NCBI RefSeq assembly: GCF_024397895.1
Contig: NZ_CP073346.1
Location: forward strand, 3,100,001-3,164,000
Length of the DNA stretch: 64,000 bases
Reading direction: 5' to 3'
Origin: Pseudomonas benzenivorans
GTDB lineage: Bacteria > Pseudomonadota > Gammaproteobacteria > Pseudomonadales > Pseudomonadaceae
This document shows, piece by piece, positions 10,020 to 18,324 of this stretch (the stretch's first letter is position 1; every line of letters begins with the position of its first letter). The notes beneath the pieces are model-generated. The model did no database searches and was not told the DNA's origin. It saw only the letters and a list, made by a program, of their open reading frames with translations. A program made the position numbers and the translations under genes.

Positions 10020-11087
10020 TCAGCGGCGCGTGCTGGGTACGTAGACGTCGCCGGTGAACAGGCGCCGAGCGGTGCGGATTAGCGAGGCGCGCATGGCGTG
10101 CGGCGCCTCGCCTGCGGCCGGCTCCAGGGAGACCTCGATCTGCCCGCCGGCATGCTCCAGCCTGACCAGACCGGCGCCGCTGACCGGTGCCAGGTCGTGG
10201 GCGATGCTGCCCGGCAGCGCGCAGGCGCTGGCCAGGCCGATGGCGCCGGTGGCGGCCAGGGAGCGGTGGCAGTTGTGCGGCATGAAGTAGCGGGTGTTGA
10301 GGGCCCCGCCCTGGCGCGGCGGAGACAGCAACACCGGCTTGGGAATGACCATCTTCGACACGTCGCCCAGGCCCATGGCGCGGCCGGCCTGCAGGCGGAT
10401 GCTCTCCAGGCGCGCCAGCAGCTCGCGGTCGCCATCCAGTTCGGCGGGGCTTTCGTAGCCGGTCTTGCCCAGCGCGTCGGCGTGCATCATCACCATCGGC
10501 ATGGCCATGTCGATGCAGGTCACCTCGACCCCGTCGAAGCAGTCGCGTACCTGGCCGGTGGGCAGCAGTCGGCCGGTCTTGGCCCCGGCGGCATCGAGAA
10601 AGGTCAGCTTGATCGGCGCCGCGCTGCCGGGCACACCATCGATGCAGGTGTCACCGTCGTAGCGCACGCGGCCGTTGGGCGTGAGCACTTCCGAGTCGAT
10701 CAGGGTGTTGGTGTTGACGTTGCGGATGCGCACCCGGGTGACCGGCGCGGCGGCGTTGACCAGGCCATGCTCGATGGCGAACGGACCGATGGCGCAGAGC
10801 ATGTTGCCGCAGTTCGGCGCCGTGTCGACGCGGCGCTCGTTGACCATCACCTGGACGAACAGGTAGTCGACATCCGCTTGCGGGTGACTGGAGGTGCTGA
10901 CGATCGCCACCTTGCTGGTCTGGGCACTGCCACCGCCGATACCGTCGATCTCCAGCTCGTGGCCCGAGCCCATGATCTTCAGCAGCAGCTCATCGCGTTG
11001 TGCGGTATCGCTCGGCAGGTGGTTGGCGAGAAACACGGGGCCCCGGGAGGTGCCGCCGCGCATAAGAACGCAAGGAATGGCTTGCAT
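10020..11087 (-). CDS. PrpF/GalD-family isomerase (4-oxalomesaconate tautomerase-like)
   Basis: A 355-residue protein of the PrpF superfamily, which shifts double bonds in unsaturated tricarboxylates through a diaminopimelate-epimerase-like fold. The N-terminal MRGGTSRGPVFLANHLP, the IDGIGGGSAQTSKVAI segment near 48 and NCGNMLCAIGPFAIEHG near 93 match this family, with the catalytic Cys in NCGN. It resembles P. putida GalD (4-oxalomesaconate tautomerase) more than the methylaconitate isomerase PrpF, but no gallate dioxygenase, hydratase or aldolase lies nearby. First gene of the porin-Tct-dehydrogenase run, facing a divergent LysR gene. Likely role: isomerising an imported aconitate-like acid; the precise substrate is uncertain. 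Confidence 0.82.
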   Translation of the reverse strand: MQAIPCVLMRGGTSRGPVFLANHLPSDTAQRDELLLKIMGSGHELEIDGIGGGSAQTSKVAIVSTSSHPQADVDYLFVQVMVNERRVDTAPNCGNMLCAIGPFAIEHGLVNAAAPVTRVRIRNVNTNTLIDSEVLTPNGRVRYDGDTCIDGVPGSAAPIKLTFLDAAGAKTGRLLPTGQVRDCFDGVEVTCIDMAMPMVMMHADALGKTGYESPAELDGDRELLARLESIRLQAGRAMGLGDVSKMVIPKPVLLSPPRQGGALNTRYFMPHNCHRSLAATGAIGLASACALPGSIAHDLAPVSGAGLVRLEHAGGQIEVSLEPAAGEAPHAMRASLIRTARRLFTGDVYVPSTRR

Positions 11088-11182
11088 GATGTCTCCGCTG
11101 CAATAAAGCTGTCTTTTGTTGCGTGAGACAAATATTGATCGGCGGATTGTGATTTGTATATTGCATAGATCGTTGCGTTTAT

Positions 11183-11195
11183 TGCGATATGCGCA
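11183..11195. promoter_or_regulatory. Candidate LysR-type operator between the isomerase gene and its divergent regulator
   Basis: In the 221-base divergent gap a short dyad TGCG-N5-CGCA sits in the T-N11-A arrangement typical of LysR binding sites. The gap is AT-richer than the flanking genes. Motif is short, so this is only a candidate. Confidence 0.3.
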
Positions 11196-11308
11196 TTAAT
11201 GTTGCCTGTGTTCCGGGTGAATCGTGACGACCCAGCAGATTCAGGGTCTGGCTTCGATCACGCGATAAGTATCAGGCAATAAACGGCGCTAATTAATAAA
11301 GGTGGTGC

Positions 11309-12226
11309 ATGAATTACGAGCTGCAGGACCTGCGCGCCTTTGTGAAGATCGCCGAGCTGGGCAGTTTTCACGAGGCGGCCAATGCCATTCACCTGTCCCA
11401 GCCGGCACTGACCCGGCGCATGCAGAAGCTGGAGGAGGGGCTGGGCACCCAGCTGCTCGACCGCACCACCAGGCGGGTCAGCCTGACCGCGGTGGGGCGT
11501 GACTTCCTGCCCAAGGCGCAGCGCCTGCTGGATGATTTCGAGCGCTCGATCCTGGGCATCCAGGAGCTGGCCGAGCGGCAGTCGGGGCAGGTCACGCTCG
11601 CCTGCATCCCCACCGCGGCGTTCTACTTCCTGCCGACGGTGATCCGCGAGTTCAACCGCCAGTACCCGAAGATCCGCATCCGCATTCTCGACCTCAGTGC
11701 CCACGAGGGCCTGGAGGCCGTGCTGCGCGGCGAGGCGGACTTCGGCATCAACATGCTCAGCGGCCAGAGCGCCGAGATCGACTTCACCCCCCTGGTGAAC
11801 GAGCCCTTCGTGCTGGCCTGCCGCCGTGACCACCCCCTGGCCAATCAGCCGCAGGTGGCCTGGCGCGAGCTCAGCGACTACCGCCTGATCGGCGTCGGAC
11901 GCCTGAGCGGCAACCGCGTGCTGCTGGATCACGGCCTGGCCAACCTGGACTGGCGCCCCAGCTGGTTCTACGAGGTGCAGCACCTGTCGACTTCCCTGGG
12001 CATGGTCGAGGCCGGCCTGGGCGTCGCGGCGCTGCCCAGCCTGGCCATGCCCGCCGAGGATCACCCGATCCTGGTCCAGCTGCCGCTGGTGGACCCGGTC
12101 ATCAGCCGAACCCTCGGCCTGGTCAGGCGCCACGGCTCCTCGCTGTCGCCCGCGGCGGAGAAGTTCGTCGACACCCTGCTGCGCCAGTGGCCCGGCTACA
12201 CCTCATTGGGCGATCGTGCGAAGTAG
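11309..12226 (+). CDS. LysR-family regulator of the tricarboxylate locus
   Basis: A 305-residue LysR regulator. The N-terminal helix-turn-helix is clear (LGSFHEAANAIHLSQPALTR near 18-37) and the effector-binding domain runs from about 92 to the end. It is transcribed away from the isomerase-porin-tctCBA genes across a 221-base gap, the standard arrangement for a LysR protein controlling its neighbour. The co-inducer is probably the imported acid or its isomer. Start ATG is preceded by a purine-rich AAAGGTGG. Confidence 0.88.
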   Translation: MNYELQDLRAFVKIAELGSFHEAANAIHLSQPALTRRMQKLEEGLGTQLLDRTTRRVSLTAVGRDFLPKAQRLLDDFERSILGIQELAERQSGQVTLACIPTAAFYFLPTVIREFNRQYPKIRIRILDLSAHEGLEAVLRGEADFGINMLSGQSAEIDFTPLVNEPFVLACRRDHPLANQPQVAWRELSDYRLIGVGRLSGNRVLLDHGLANLDWRPSWFYEVQHLSTSLGMVEAGLGVAALPSLAMPAEDHPILVQLPLVDPVISRTLGLVRRHGSSLSPAAEKFVDTLLRQWPGYTSLGDRAK

Positions 12227-12288
12227 GGATGGGCGCCAGGCGGGTTCGAGGGGCTTGCCTGCTCAAGCCTCGGCGCCCGAGGGCCGCC

Positions 12289-12306
12289 TGTAAGCCTTGG
12301 CTTACG
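12289..12306 (+). promoter_or_regulatory. GacA-box (upstream activating sequence)
   Basis: TGTAAG-N6-CTTACG matches the conserved TGTAAG-N6-CTTACA sequence needed for GacA activation of rsm RNA genes, with one mismatch at the last base. Its centre is about 64 bases before the inferred start of the small RNA, the usual distance. A TAGTCT -10-like hexamer lies at 12351. Confidence 0.85.
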
Positions 12307-12360
12307 CCGCGTGCTGCAGATAGCCACTACTGCAGCGGTTCGGGCGCGAGTAGTCTGCAA

Positions 12361-12488
12361 GCCATGGACGTCGCGCAGGAAGCGCAGATCAACTTACAGG
12401 GACACGCAGGAGTGCCACCAGGACGGTGTGCGGATCACGGATGTCAGGTCTCAGTCTGCAAAGGCCCCGCTTAGGCGGGGTTTTCTTT
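12361..12488 (+). ncRNA. RsmX/RsmY/RsmZ-family small RNA (sequesters RsmA/CsrA)
   Basis: A non-coding gene of about 125 bases with seven GGA triplets (12366, 12378, 12400, 12409, 12421, 12432, 12439). Two sit in ideal hairpin loops: GCGC-AGGAA-GCGC at 12373-12385 and CACC-AGGAC-GGTG at 12416-12428. A third is in CAC-GCAGGA-GTG at 12403-12414. The gene ends with a CCCCGC/GCGGGG terminator and a T-rich run. With the GacA box upstream, these are the defining features of the RNAs that titrate the translational repressor RsmA/RsmE under GacS/GacA control. Which of rsmX, Y or Z it is cannot be settled from sequence alone. The 5' end is inferred, not mapped. Confidence 0.87.
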
Positions 12489-12491
12489 TTT
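12465..12491 (+). terminator. Terminator of the rsm small RNA
   Basis: A six-pair CCCCGC-TTAG-GCGGGG hairpin is followed by TTTTCTTTTTT. It ends the small RNA and faces the convergent channel gene. Confidence 0.9.
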
Positions 12492-12551
12492 CGGCATTCG
12501 CAAAACCACTCTCAAGTGGGCGAGCCGGTGCGACCTGGGCTGCACCGCAGG

Positions 12552-13481
12552 CTAGCGGGTCATCTTCTTCACGAACACCACCACGAACAGGGCCATGGTG
12601 AAGCTGCCGACGAAGGCTTCGAACGCGGCGAGTGGCCGCGCCAGGCCATGGGGGCTGATGTCGCCGTAGCCCAGGGTGGTGAAGGTGACCACGCTGAAAT
12701 AGAGGCAGTCGAGCAGGTCGCCGAGGTTGTCCAGCAGGCCCTGGTCGAGGTCAAGACCCAGCCGGTGGTCGCCCTGGTTGACCCCCACCAGGAAGTACAG
12801 CAGCCCGCAGAGTCCGATCAGCCCGAGGGAGAACAGCACCACGTTGAGCGGTTTCTCGCCGTAGCCGCTGAACAGGTCGACCAGCCAGGACAACAGGCGT
12901 TGCCACGAATAGCGGGGCATCTGCAGGCGCCGCACCACCATCTCGCGGTGGAAGAACATCCCGGCCTGCTCGAACAACCCGGCCCGCTCCAGGTGCAGGC
13001 GCAGGTTGCGGTAGGTTTCCTCGGCTTCCTGAAACAGCTCCAGGGCGGCTGCCACGTTGCCGCGGTGGTACAGCTCGCGCCCCTTGCGCTCCTGCAGCAA
13101 TTGCCGGTCCCAGATGACGTTGTCCAGGCGCGCGCCATCCAGGCGTATGCCCAGCAGGTTGCAGTCGCGCAGGTCGGCGCAGTGCAGGTTGGCGTGGCGC
13201 AGGTCGGCCTTCATCAGCGAACTGCCGCGCAGGTCGAGGGCGAACAGGTGGGCGTTCTGCAGGTCGGCGCGGTACAGGTCGGCCTCGCGCAGGATGAAGC
13301 CGTGATGGCTGCCGTGGTTGACCAGGTCGATGCCGGCCAGGCCGGCGCCCTTGAGCTGAAAGCCGGTCATCGGTTGGCCGCTGCGGGCCCGCTGCTCAAG
13401 GGCCGCACGGAGTTCCTTGACCTGGCGCTTGTCCGCGCCAGGCGCCCGCCAGTAGTCGTCATCCTGTGCAGCTGATGTCAT
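12552..13481 (-). CDS. Pentapeptide-repeat potassium channel
   Basis: A 309-residue fusion. Residues about 41-125 are pentapeptide repeats of the A(D/N)LXX type (LREADLYRADLQNAHLFALDL), forming a right-handed beta-helix. Residues about 130-190 are helical linker. The C-terminal 110 residues are a two-helix ion channel with membrane segments at about 212-233 and 285-304 around the selectivity filter TTLGYGD (268-274), a canonical potassium filter. The protein would sit in the inner membrane with the beta-helix in the cytoplasm, where other two-helix channels carry RCK or cyclic-nucleotide domains. The ligand or gating signal is unknown. It stands alone, convergent with the small RNA. Confidence 0.88.
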   Translation of the reverse strand: MTSAAQDDDYWRAPGADKRQVKELRAALEQRARSGQPMTGFQLKGAGLAGIDLVNHGSHHGFILREADLYRADLQNAHLFALDLRGSSLMKADLRHANLHCADLRDCNLLGIRLDGARLDNVIWDRQLLQERKGRELYHRGNVAAALELFQEAEETYRNLRLHLERAGLFEQAGMFFHREMVVRRLQMPRYSWQRLLSWLVDLFSGYGEKPLNVVLFSLGLIGLCGLLYFLVGVNQGDHRLGLDLDQGLLDNLGDLLDCLYFSVVTFTTLGYGDISPHGLARPLAAFEAFVGSFTMALFVVVFVKKMTR

Positions 13482-13527
13482 GGGGCAAGGCTCCTCGGCC
13501 GCGAGGGCCGACAGCAGGGGCTGGCGT

Positions 13528-14088
13528 TCACCCCTTCAGGTGCAGGTCCACCCAGTCGGCATAGGCCCGGATGAACTTTTGCAGGAACGCCTCGACGTCG
13601 CCGTCGAGCCTGTCATCTTCGTCGAAGAAGCCGCCAGCGCCGCCGAGATAGGCTTCCGGTACCTGCATCAGGGGCACGTCGAGCGACACCATCGACTGGC
13701 GCAGGTGCTGGTTGGCGCCGAAGCCGCCGACCTTGCCGGGCGACGCGCTGAGCACGGCGCCGGGTTTGCCGCTGAATGCGCACTGGCCGTGCGGGCGCGA
13801 GGCGACGTCGATGGCGTTCTTCATCGGCGCGGGTATGGAGCGGTTGTATTCAGGGGTGACGAACAGCAGGGCCTCGGCCTGCTTGAGGTGGTTGCGGAAG
13901 GCGGTGTAGGCCTGGGGCGGCCGCTCGCCGTCGATGTCTTCGTTGTACAGCGGCAGTTCGCCGATCTCGACGATCTCCAGCTTCAGCGATGCCGGCGCCA
14001 GCCTGGCCAGCGCCAGGGCCAGTTTGCGGTTGATCGAGGCCTTGCGCAGGCTGCCGACCAGCACGGCGACTTGGTGGACCTTGCTCAT
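13528..14088 (-). CDS. NADPH-dependent FMN reductase (ChrR/YieF-like)
   Basis: A 186-residue flavodoxin-like reductase. The FMN phosphate loop GSLRKASINRKLA is at residues 13-25, TPEYNRSIPAPMKNAIDVASRP at about 78-99 is the family signature, and SASPGKVGGFGANQHLRQ follows. Length and motifs match P. putida ChrR and E. coli YieF, soluble tetrameric enzymes that reduce quinones, chromate and azo compounds by two-electron transfer and guard against oxidative stress. Single gene with no obvious operon partner. The physiological electron acceptor is not evident. Confidence 0.88.
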   Translation of the reverse strand: MSKVHQVAVLVGSLRKASINRKLALALARLAPASLKLEIVEIGELPLYNEDIDGERPPQAYTAFRNHLKQAEALLFVTPEYNRSIPAPMKNAIDVASRPHGQCAFSGKPGAVLSASPGKVGGFGANQHLRQSMVSLDVPLMQVPEAYLGGAGGFFDEDDRLDGDVEAFLQKFIRAYADWVDLHLKG

Positions 14089-14195
14089 GCGGACTCCCGG
14101 ACAGGCATCCAGAAAGGGCTGAGCAGGAAACTATAGTGCAGTGGCCCTGGGGGTGCCCAGGCTGGCCCCGCGCCGAGGCCGCCCGAGCCCGGCTC

Positions 14196-14627
14196 TCAGC
14201 GCAGAATCATGCAGGTGGCGGTGCCATAGGCGTAGAGCGTGCCCTCGTCGTCGCGGATGCTGCCTTCGGAGATGACCAGCCGCGAGCTGACGTTGATCAC
14301 CTTGCCTTCGGCGCGCAGCGTGCGATTGAACGGGATGGCCTTGCTCATCTTCACGTTCAGCTCGATGGTGCCATAGCCCACGCCGGCCTCCAGGGCGGTA
14401 TGGGTGGCGCAGCCGGTCACCGAGTCCAGTACGGTGGCGGCGAATCCGCCGTGCACGCCGCCCAGGGGGTTGGTGTGGCGTTCGTCGGCGGTGACCGCGA
14501 ACACCACACGGTTGGCCTCCACCGACTCCACGGCCATGGGCATGGTCTTGGCGATATTGGGCATGGGGATGTGGCCGGCCGCGAAGGCCTGCATGATCTC
14601 GAGCCCGGTCATCTGTTGTGGGTTCAT
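14196..14627 (-). CDS. PaaI-type hotdog thioesterase
   Basis: A 143-residue hotdog-fold thioesterase of the PaaI/YbgC group. The signature HTNPLGGVHGGFAATVLDSVTGCA (residues about 51-74) contains the GGVHGG turn and the acidic residue that activates water. It would hydrolyse an acyl-CoA, aryl or medium-chain. It lies 17 bases downstream of the alpha/beta hydrolase gene and ends the TetR-hydrolase-thioesterase operon. Confidence 0.85.
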   Translation of the reverse strand: MNPQQMTGLEIMQAFAAGHIPMPNIAKTMPMAVESVEANRVVFAVTADERHTNPLGGVHGGFAATVLDSVTGCATHTALEAGVGYGTIELNVKMSKAIPFNRTLRAEGKVINVSSRLVISEGSIRDDEGTLYAYGTATCMILR

Positions 14628-14644
14628 CGATATCTCCTAAGCGC

Positions 14645-15532
14645 TCAGGCGGCGCGACGGGTGGTTTGAAGTTGCTCGAACCAATCGAGGGCCTCGTCCC
14701 ACAGCGCGGTGGCGCTGCTGCGGAAGTAGCCCATGTGGCCGATGGCGCCCAGGCCCTCGGCCTGGGAGTCGATGGTGCGGGCCTGGTAGGGCGCCGCGCT
14801 GTAGGCGGCCATGAAGGCATCGCGCGAAGCGGGCGGCGCCCACAGGTCGTCCAGGGCGTTGGCGGCGACGATCGGCGTGCGCACGCTGGCGAAGCAGGCG
14901 GCCAGGTGGCGTTGTTCCGGGTCGTCGAAGAAGTAGCGCGGGTAGTGGCACCAGCGCTTCCACTGGCGGTACACGCCCAGCGGCAGGTCCTCGCCCATGC
15001 CCAGCTTGCTCCAGGCCAGGTAGCCCTTGCTGCGCACGATCAGCGGGCCGATCAGGTTCCACATCAGTTGCACGCGCAGCCGCTCCAGCGGCGGCATCCA
15101 GCCGTGCCAGCCGGCGCCGGTGCCGTAGGTGTAGAAACCGGCGACCCGCTCGTGCCCTGGCAGCAGGGCGAAGGCATGGCCGCCGAAGGAATGGCCGACC
15201 ATGAAGGTAGGCAGGTCGTCGCCGTGCAGCCGGTCGAGGGCGGCAGCCAGGTCGTAGTTGGCCCAGTCCAGGTAGTTCATGGTGAAGCCGCGCAACTGGG
15301 CGGGCTTGGACTGGCCGATGCCGCGGTAGTCGAGGCTCAGGGTGGTGTAGCCGCGCCGCGCGGCATGCTCGGCGAAGCGCCGGTAGAAACCCTGGGGCAC
15401 GCCCGTGGCGCCGCCGATCAGCAGGCGCGCGCGGGGGGCCGGCGCGTGGTACAGGGTGGCGCGCAAGGGGTAGCCGTCGAGGGCGCTGAGCGGCAGCTCT
15501 TGGCGACGGATGATCGGGGCTTCACTGGTCAT
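14645..15532 (-). CDS. Alpha/beta hydrolase
   Basis: A 295-residue alpha/beta-hydrolase. The nucleophile elbow is GHSFGGH (near residues 118-124). The acid is probably Asp in NALDDLWAP (near 228-236) and the base His in AIGHMGYF (near 265-272). There is no signal peptide, so it is cytoplasmic. The start overlaps the end of the TetR gene by 11 bases, which indicates translational coupling. The substrate is unknown; the adjoining thioesterase suggests hydrophobic esters or acyl compounds. Confidence 0.82.
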   Translation of the reverse strand: MTSEAPIIRRQELPLSALDGYPLRATLYHAPAPRARLLIGGATGVPQGFYRRFAEHAARRGYTTLSLDYRGIGQSKPAQLRGFTMNYLDWANYDLAAALDRLHGDDLPTFMVGHSFGGHAFALLPGHERVAGFYTYGTGAGWHGWMPPLERLRVQLMWNLIGPLIVRSKGYLAWSKLGMGEDLPLGVYRQWKRWCHYPRYFFDDPEQRHLAACFASVRTPIVAANALDDLWAPPASRDAFMAAYSAAPYQARTIDSQAEGLGAIGHMGYFRSSATALWDEALDWFEQLQTTRRAA

Positions 15533-16121
15533 TCTGGGCCTCCCGTGGGTAGTGCCGGATCAGCTGGAAAAGCGCCTGGCTGGCGCGTTGCAACGGCTGG
15601 CAGTTGCCGGCCACTCTGGCCTGCAGCAGGCCGCCTTCGTAGAGCGAGACGAACAGGTCGGCGAAGCCTTCGGCGCTGTCGCCGGCGAAGCCGACGCCCT
15701 GCAGCTGCGCGGTCAGGGCCTGGCGCAGGCGAGCGAAGCAGTCGGCCAGGGCGGCGCGGATCTCGACGTCTTCCGGGCCGCTTTCCAGGGCCACGGTGGC
15801 CAGCGGGCAGCCGCGCTCGAAGCGGCTGCCCTCCAGCTGCTGCAGGGTGTTGTCCAGCCAGCGCTGCATGGCTTGCAGGGGATCCGGGTGCTCGCGGAAC
15901 AGCTGGGCGAAGAAGCCGTCGATACGCCGACCGATGTGCTCGATGGCCGCCACCGCCAGCTCGGTCTTGCCGCCGGGGAAGTGGTGATAGAGGCTGCCCT
16001 TGGGCGCCTGCGCCTGGGCCAGGAGTTCATTCAGACCGGCGCCATGCAGGCCCTTGCGCTGCAAGGTGTCGGCCATGGCGGCGACCAGTCTGTCGCGGGT
16101 GGTGCGGGTCTGGGTAGTCAT
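15522..16121 (-). CDS. TetR-family repressor (LmrA/YxaF-like)
   Basis: A 199-residue TetR regulator with the N-terminal helix-turn-helix GAGLNELLAQAQAPKGSLYHHFPGGK (near residues 27-52). The GSLYHHF recognition-helix end and the GCPLATVALE stretch are typical of the LmrA/YxaF branch, which responds to drugs or flavonoids. It heads an operon with a hydrolase and thioesterase, and a matching palindrome lies directly before its start codon. Autoregulation of the three genes is therefore likely. The ligand is unknown. Confidence 0.87.
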   Translation of the reverse strand: MTTQTRTTRDRLVAAMADTLQRKGLHGAGLNELLAQAQAPKGSLYHHFPGGKTELAVAAIEHIGRRIDGFFAQLFREHPDPLQAMQRWLDNTLQQLEGSRFERGCPLATVALESGPEDVEIRAALADCFARLRQALTAQLQGVGFAGDSAEGFADLFVSLYEGGLLQARVAGNCQPLQRASQALFQLIRHYPREAQNDQ

Positions 16122-16132
16122 GGGGCTATATT

Positions 16133-16148
16133 TAGACCGGTCGGTTTA
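16133..16148. promoter_or_regulatory. TetR operator palindrome
   Basis: TAGACCGGTCGGTTTA, centred on ACCGGT, begins 12 bases upstream of the TetR start codon. Such TAGACC-GGTCT-type sites are the usual operators of LmrA/YxaF-like repressors, so this is the probable autoregulatory site. Confidence 0.65.
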
Positions 16149-16231
16149 ATCTGCGGAAGAGGCAGATGTGCCGAATCGGCGGCTGAATCGGTCGCTGGCG
16201 GCAGATGCCAGGGTTGGCGTGCAGCTACGAC

Positions 16232-17125
16232 TCAGGCGAAGGCGGCCAGCAGGTCTGTCACGAACGCCTGCTGGGCTTCGCTCGGCTGGCGTCCTCGGTG
16301 GCTGGCCAAGTGGAACTGCACGGTGAAGCCGTAGACCTCCGGCAGCAGTGCCCGCAAAAGGCCCCGGGCCTTCCAGGGGGCGGCGATATGCCGGGGCAGA
16401 TAGCCGATATGGGCGCCGGACAGGATGAAGGCCAGGGTGCCTTCGACCTGTTCGCTGCGCGCGCTGCTGGCGACGGCTTGCCAGGGCTCGTCGGCGCCAA
16501 TGAAGCGATAGGGATGATGCACGCCGTCCTGCTGCTGCAGCAGTTCGCCGTCGAGTTCGGTGCGGCCGAACAGCGGATGGTCGCGGCCGCAGAACAGCGC
16601 CTGCTGCTCCTCGAACAGCAGCTGGTAGTTCAGAGCGGTCTGGACCCCGGAAAAATAGCCGATGGCCAGGTGCAGCTGATCCTGCAGCAGGCGCCGCTCC
16701 AGCTCGGCTGGCATGGCGCTGAGCAGATCGATGTGCACGTCCTGGTTGCGCTGGCGGAAGGCGCCAATGGCGACGCCGACCCGCGCCAGCACGTCGTCGT
16801 CCAGGGACTCGGACAGGCCGATGCTGAGGGAACCGAGCAGCTTGTCGGCCATGCCCTGGGCCTCGCCCTTGAAGGTGTCGATGGCGGCGAACAGCTTGCG
16901 GGTGGCCGCCAGCACCTGTTCGCCCTTGGGCGTCAGGCGAAAGCCGGCCTTGCCCCGTTCGCACAGGCGAAAGCCCAGGCGAGTTTCCAGCTTGGCCATC
17001 TGCGTGCTGATGGTCGACTGACCGATCCCCAGTTCGCCCTGGGCGGCACTGAAGCCGCCGTTCTCCACCACGCAGACGAACAGGCGCAGCAGCTGCAGAT
17101 CGAGGTCGCGTACCTGGCTGAGCAT
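16232..17125 (-). CDS. LysR-family regulator beside the agmatinase locus
   Basis: A 297-residue LysR regulator. The ATG at 17125 was chosen over one five codons upstream because TTTGGAG lies six bases before it. The helix-turn-helix is GGFSAAQGELGIGQSTISTQ (near residues 23-42). It faces the polyamine-binding protein gene across about 115 bases, so it probably controls that gene and the agmatinase. Its target is inferred from position only. Confidence 0.85.
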   Translation of the reverse strand: MLSQVRDLDLQLLRLFVCVVENGGFSAAQGELGIGQSTISTQMAKLETRLGFRLCERGKAGFRLTPKGEQVLAATRKLFAAIDTFKGEAQGMADKLLGSLSIGLSESLDDDVLARVGVAIGAFRQRNQDVHIDLLSAMPAELERRLLQDQLHLAIGYFSGVQTALNYQLLFEEQQALFCGRDHPLFGRTELDGELLQQQDGVHHPYRFIGADEPWQAVASSARSEQVEGTLAFILSGAHIGYLPRHIAAPWKARGLLRALLPEVYGFTVQFHLASHRGRQPSEAQQAFVTDLLAAFA

Positions 17126-17239
17126 GGCGGCTCCAAACATTGATAGGCAGCAATCCCAGAGTAGATCACTTCGTATTTATCGGAAGCAAGCGCCAGCGCA
17201 GGATGCGCCTACCGAGCCAATCCGAACGAGGTGATCGTC

Positions 17240-18313
17240 ATGCGTCTTGCTGCGAGCGTGCTGCTCCTGGCCTGTGCCCTGCCGCTGCAGGCCGAGGAAC
17301 AGGTGCTGAATATCTACAACTGGGCCGACTACGTGGCGCCCGAGGCGCTCGAGCGCTTTCAGCGCGAGAGCGGCATCCGGGTCAAATACGACACCTTCGA
17401 CAGCACCGAGGTACTCGACAGCAAGCTGCTGACCGGCGGCAGCGGCTACGACCTGGTCTTTCCGCCGGGCAGCGGGCTGGCGCGGGCGATCAAGGCCCAG
17501 GCGTTGCAGCCGATCGGCGCGCTGCGCAACGCCGGCAACCTCGACGCGGAAATGCTGGCCAAGCTGGCGCAGCTCGACCCCGGCAACCGCTATGGCGTGC
17601 CCTACACCTGGGGCACCGTGGGGCTGGGCATCAACCGCCAGGCGGTCGAGCGGCGCCTGCCCGGTGTGGTGCTGGACAGTCTGGATCTGCTGTTCAAGCC
17701 CGAGTACGCCAGTCGCCTGAAGGACTGCGGCGTGGCGGTGCTGGACTCGCCCCAGGAGGTGATCGCCATCGCCCTCAACTACCTGGGCAAGGACCCCTAC
17801 GGCAACGCCGCCGCCGACCTGGAGGCGGTCAGGGCGCTGCTCGCCGAGTTGCAGCCCAACTTGCGCTACGTCGGCAGCGGGCGGCATATCGACGACCTGG
17901 CCAAGGGCGAAGTCTGCCTGGCGCTGACCTACACCGGCGACGCTGGCATGGCCGCGGCACGGGCCGCCGAGGCCGGGCAGCCGTTCGAGGTGCTGTTCCG
18001 TATTCCCCGGGAGGGCACGCTGATCTGGTTCGACACCATGGCGATTCCGGTGGACGCGCCGCATCCCCAGGCCGCCCGCGCCTTCATCGACTTCATGCTG
18101 CAGCCGGAGGCCATCGCCGAGCTGACCAACGCGCTGTATTTCGCCAACGCCAATGCCGCCGCCACGTCCCTGCTCGATGAGGCGGTGAGCGGCGACCCGA
18201 ACATCTATCCCCCGGCCGAGGTGCGCGCCCGGTTGTTTGCCGAGCAGCTTCTGCCACTGCGCCAGCAGCGCCTGCGCACGCGCCTGTGGACCGCATTCCG
18301 TAGCCAATACTGA
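17240..18313 (+). CDS. Periplasmic polyamine-binding protein (PotD/PotF/SpuD-like)
   Basis: A 357-residue substrate-binding protein of the spermidine/putrescine ABC family. The signal peptide spans about residues 1-18 (ending LQA) and the mature protein starts EEQVLNIYNWADYVAPE, the hallmark opening of PotF and SpuD. GAGGTGATCGTC before the ATG at 17240 fixes that start rather than the GTG nine bases earlier. No ATPase or permease gene lies nearby, so it must share a transporter encoded elsewhere or act as a sensor. Agmatinase follows 11 bases downstream, which suggests binding of agmatine, putrescine or a guanidino compound. Confidence 0.87.
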   Translation: MRLAASVLLLACALPLQAEEQVLNIYNWADYVAPEALERFQRESGIRVKYDTFDSTEVLDSKLLTGGSGYDLVFPPGSGLARAIKAQALQPIGALRNAGNLDAEMLAKLAQLDPGNRYGVPYTWGTVGLGINRQAVERRLPGVVLDSLDLLFKPEYASRLKDCGVAVLDSPQEVIAIALNYLGKDPYGNAAADLEAVRALLAELQPNLRYVGSGRHIDDLAKGEVCLALTYTGDAGMAAARAAEAGQPFEVLFRIPREGTLIWFDTMAIPVDAPHPQAARAFIDFMLQPEAIAELTNALYFANANAAATSLLDEAVSGDPNIYPPAEVRARLFAEQLLPLRQQRLRTRLWTAFRSQY

Positions 18314-18324
18314 GGAGCCGCACC

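Noticed and set aside
17141..17239. Guanidine riboswitch before the polyamine-binding protein gene
   Set aside because: The leader is short and lacks the conserved ykkC, mini-ykkC or class III motifs.
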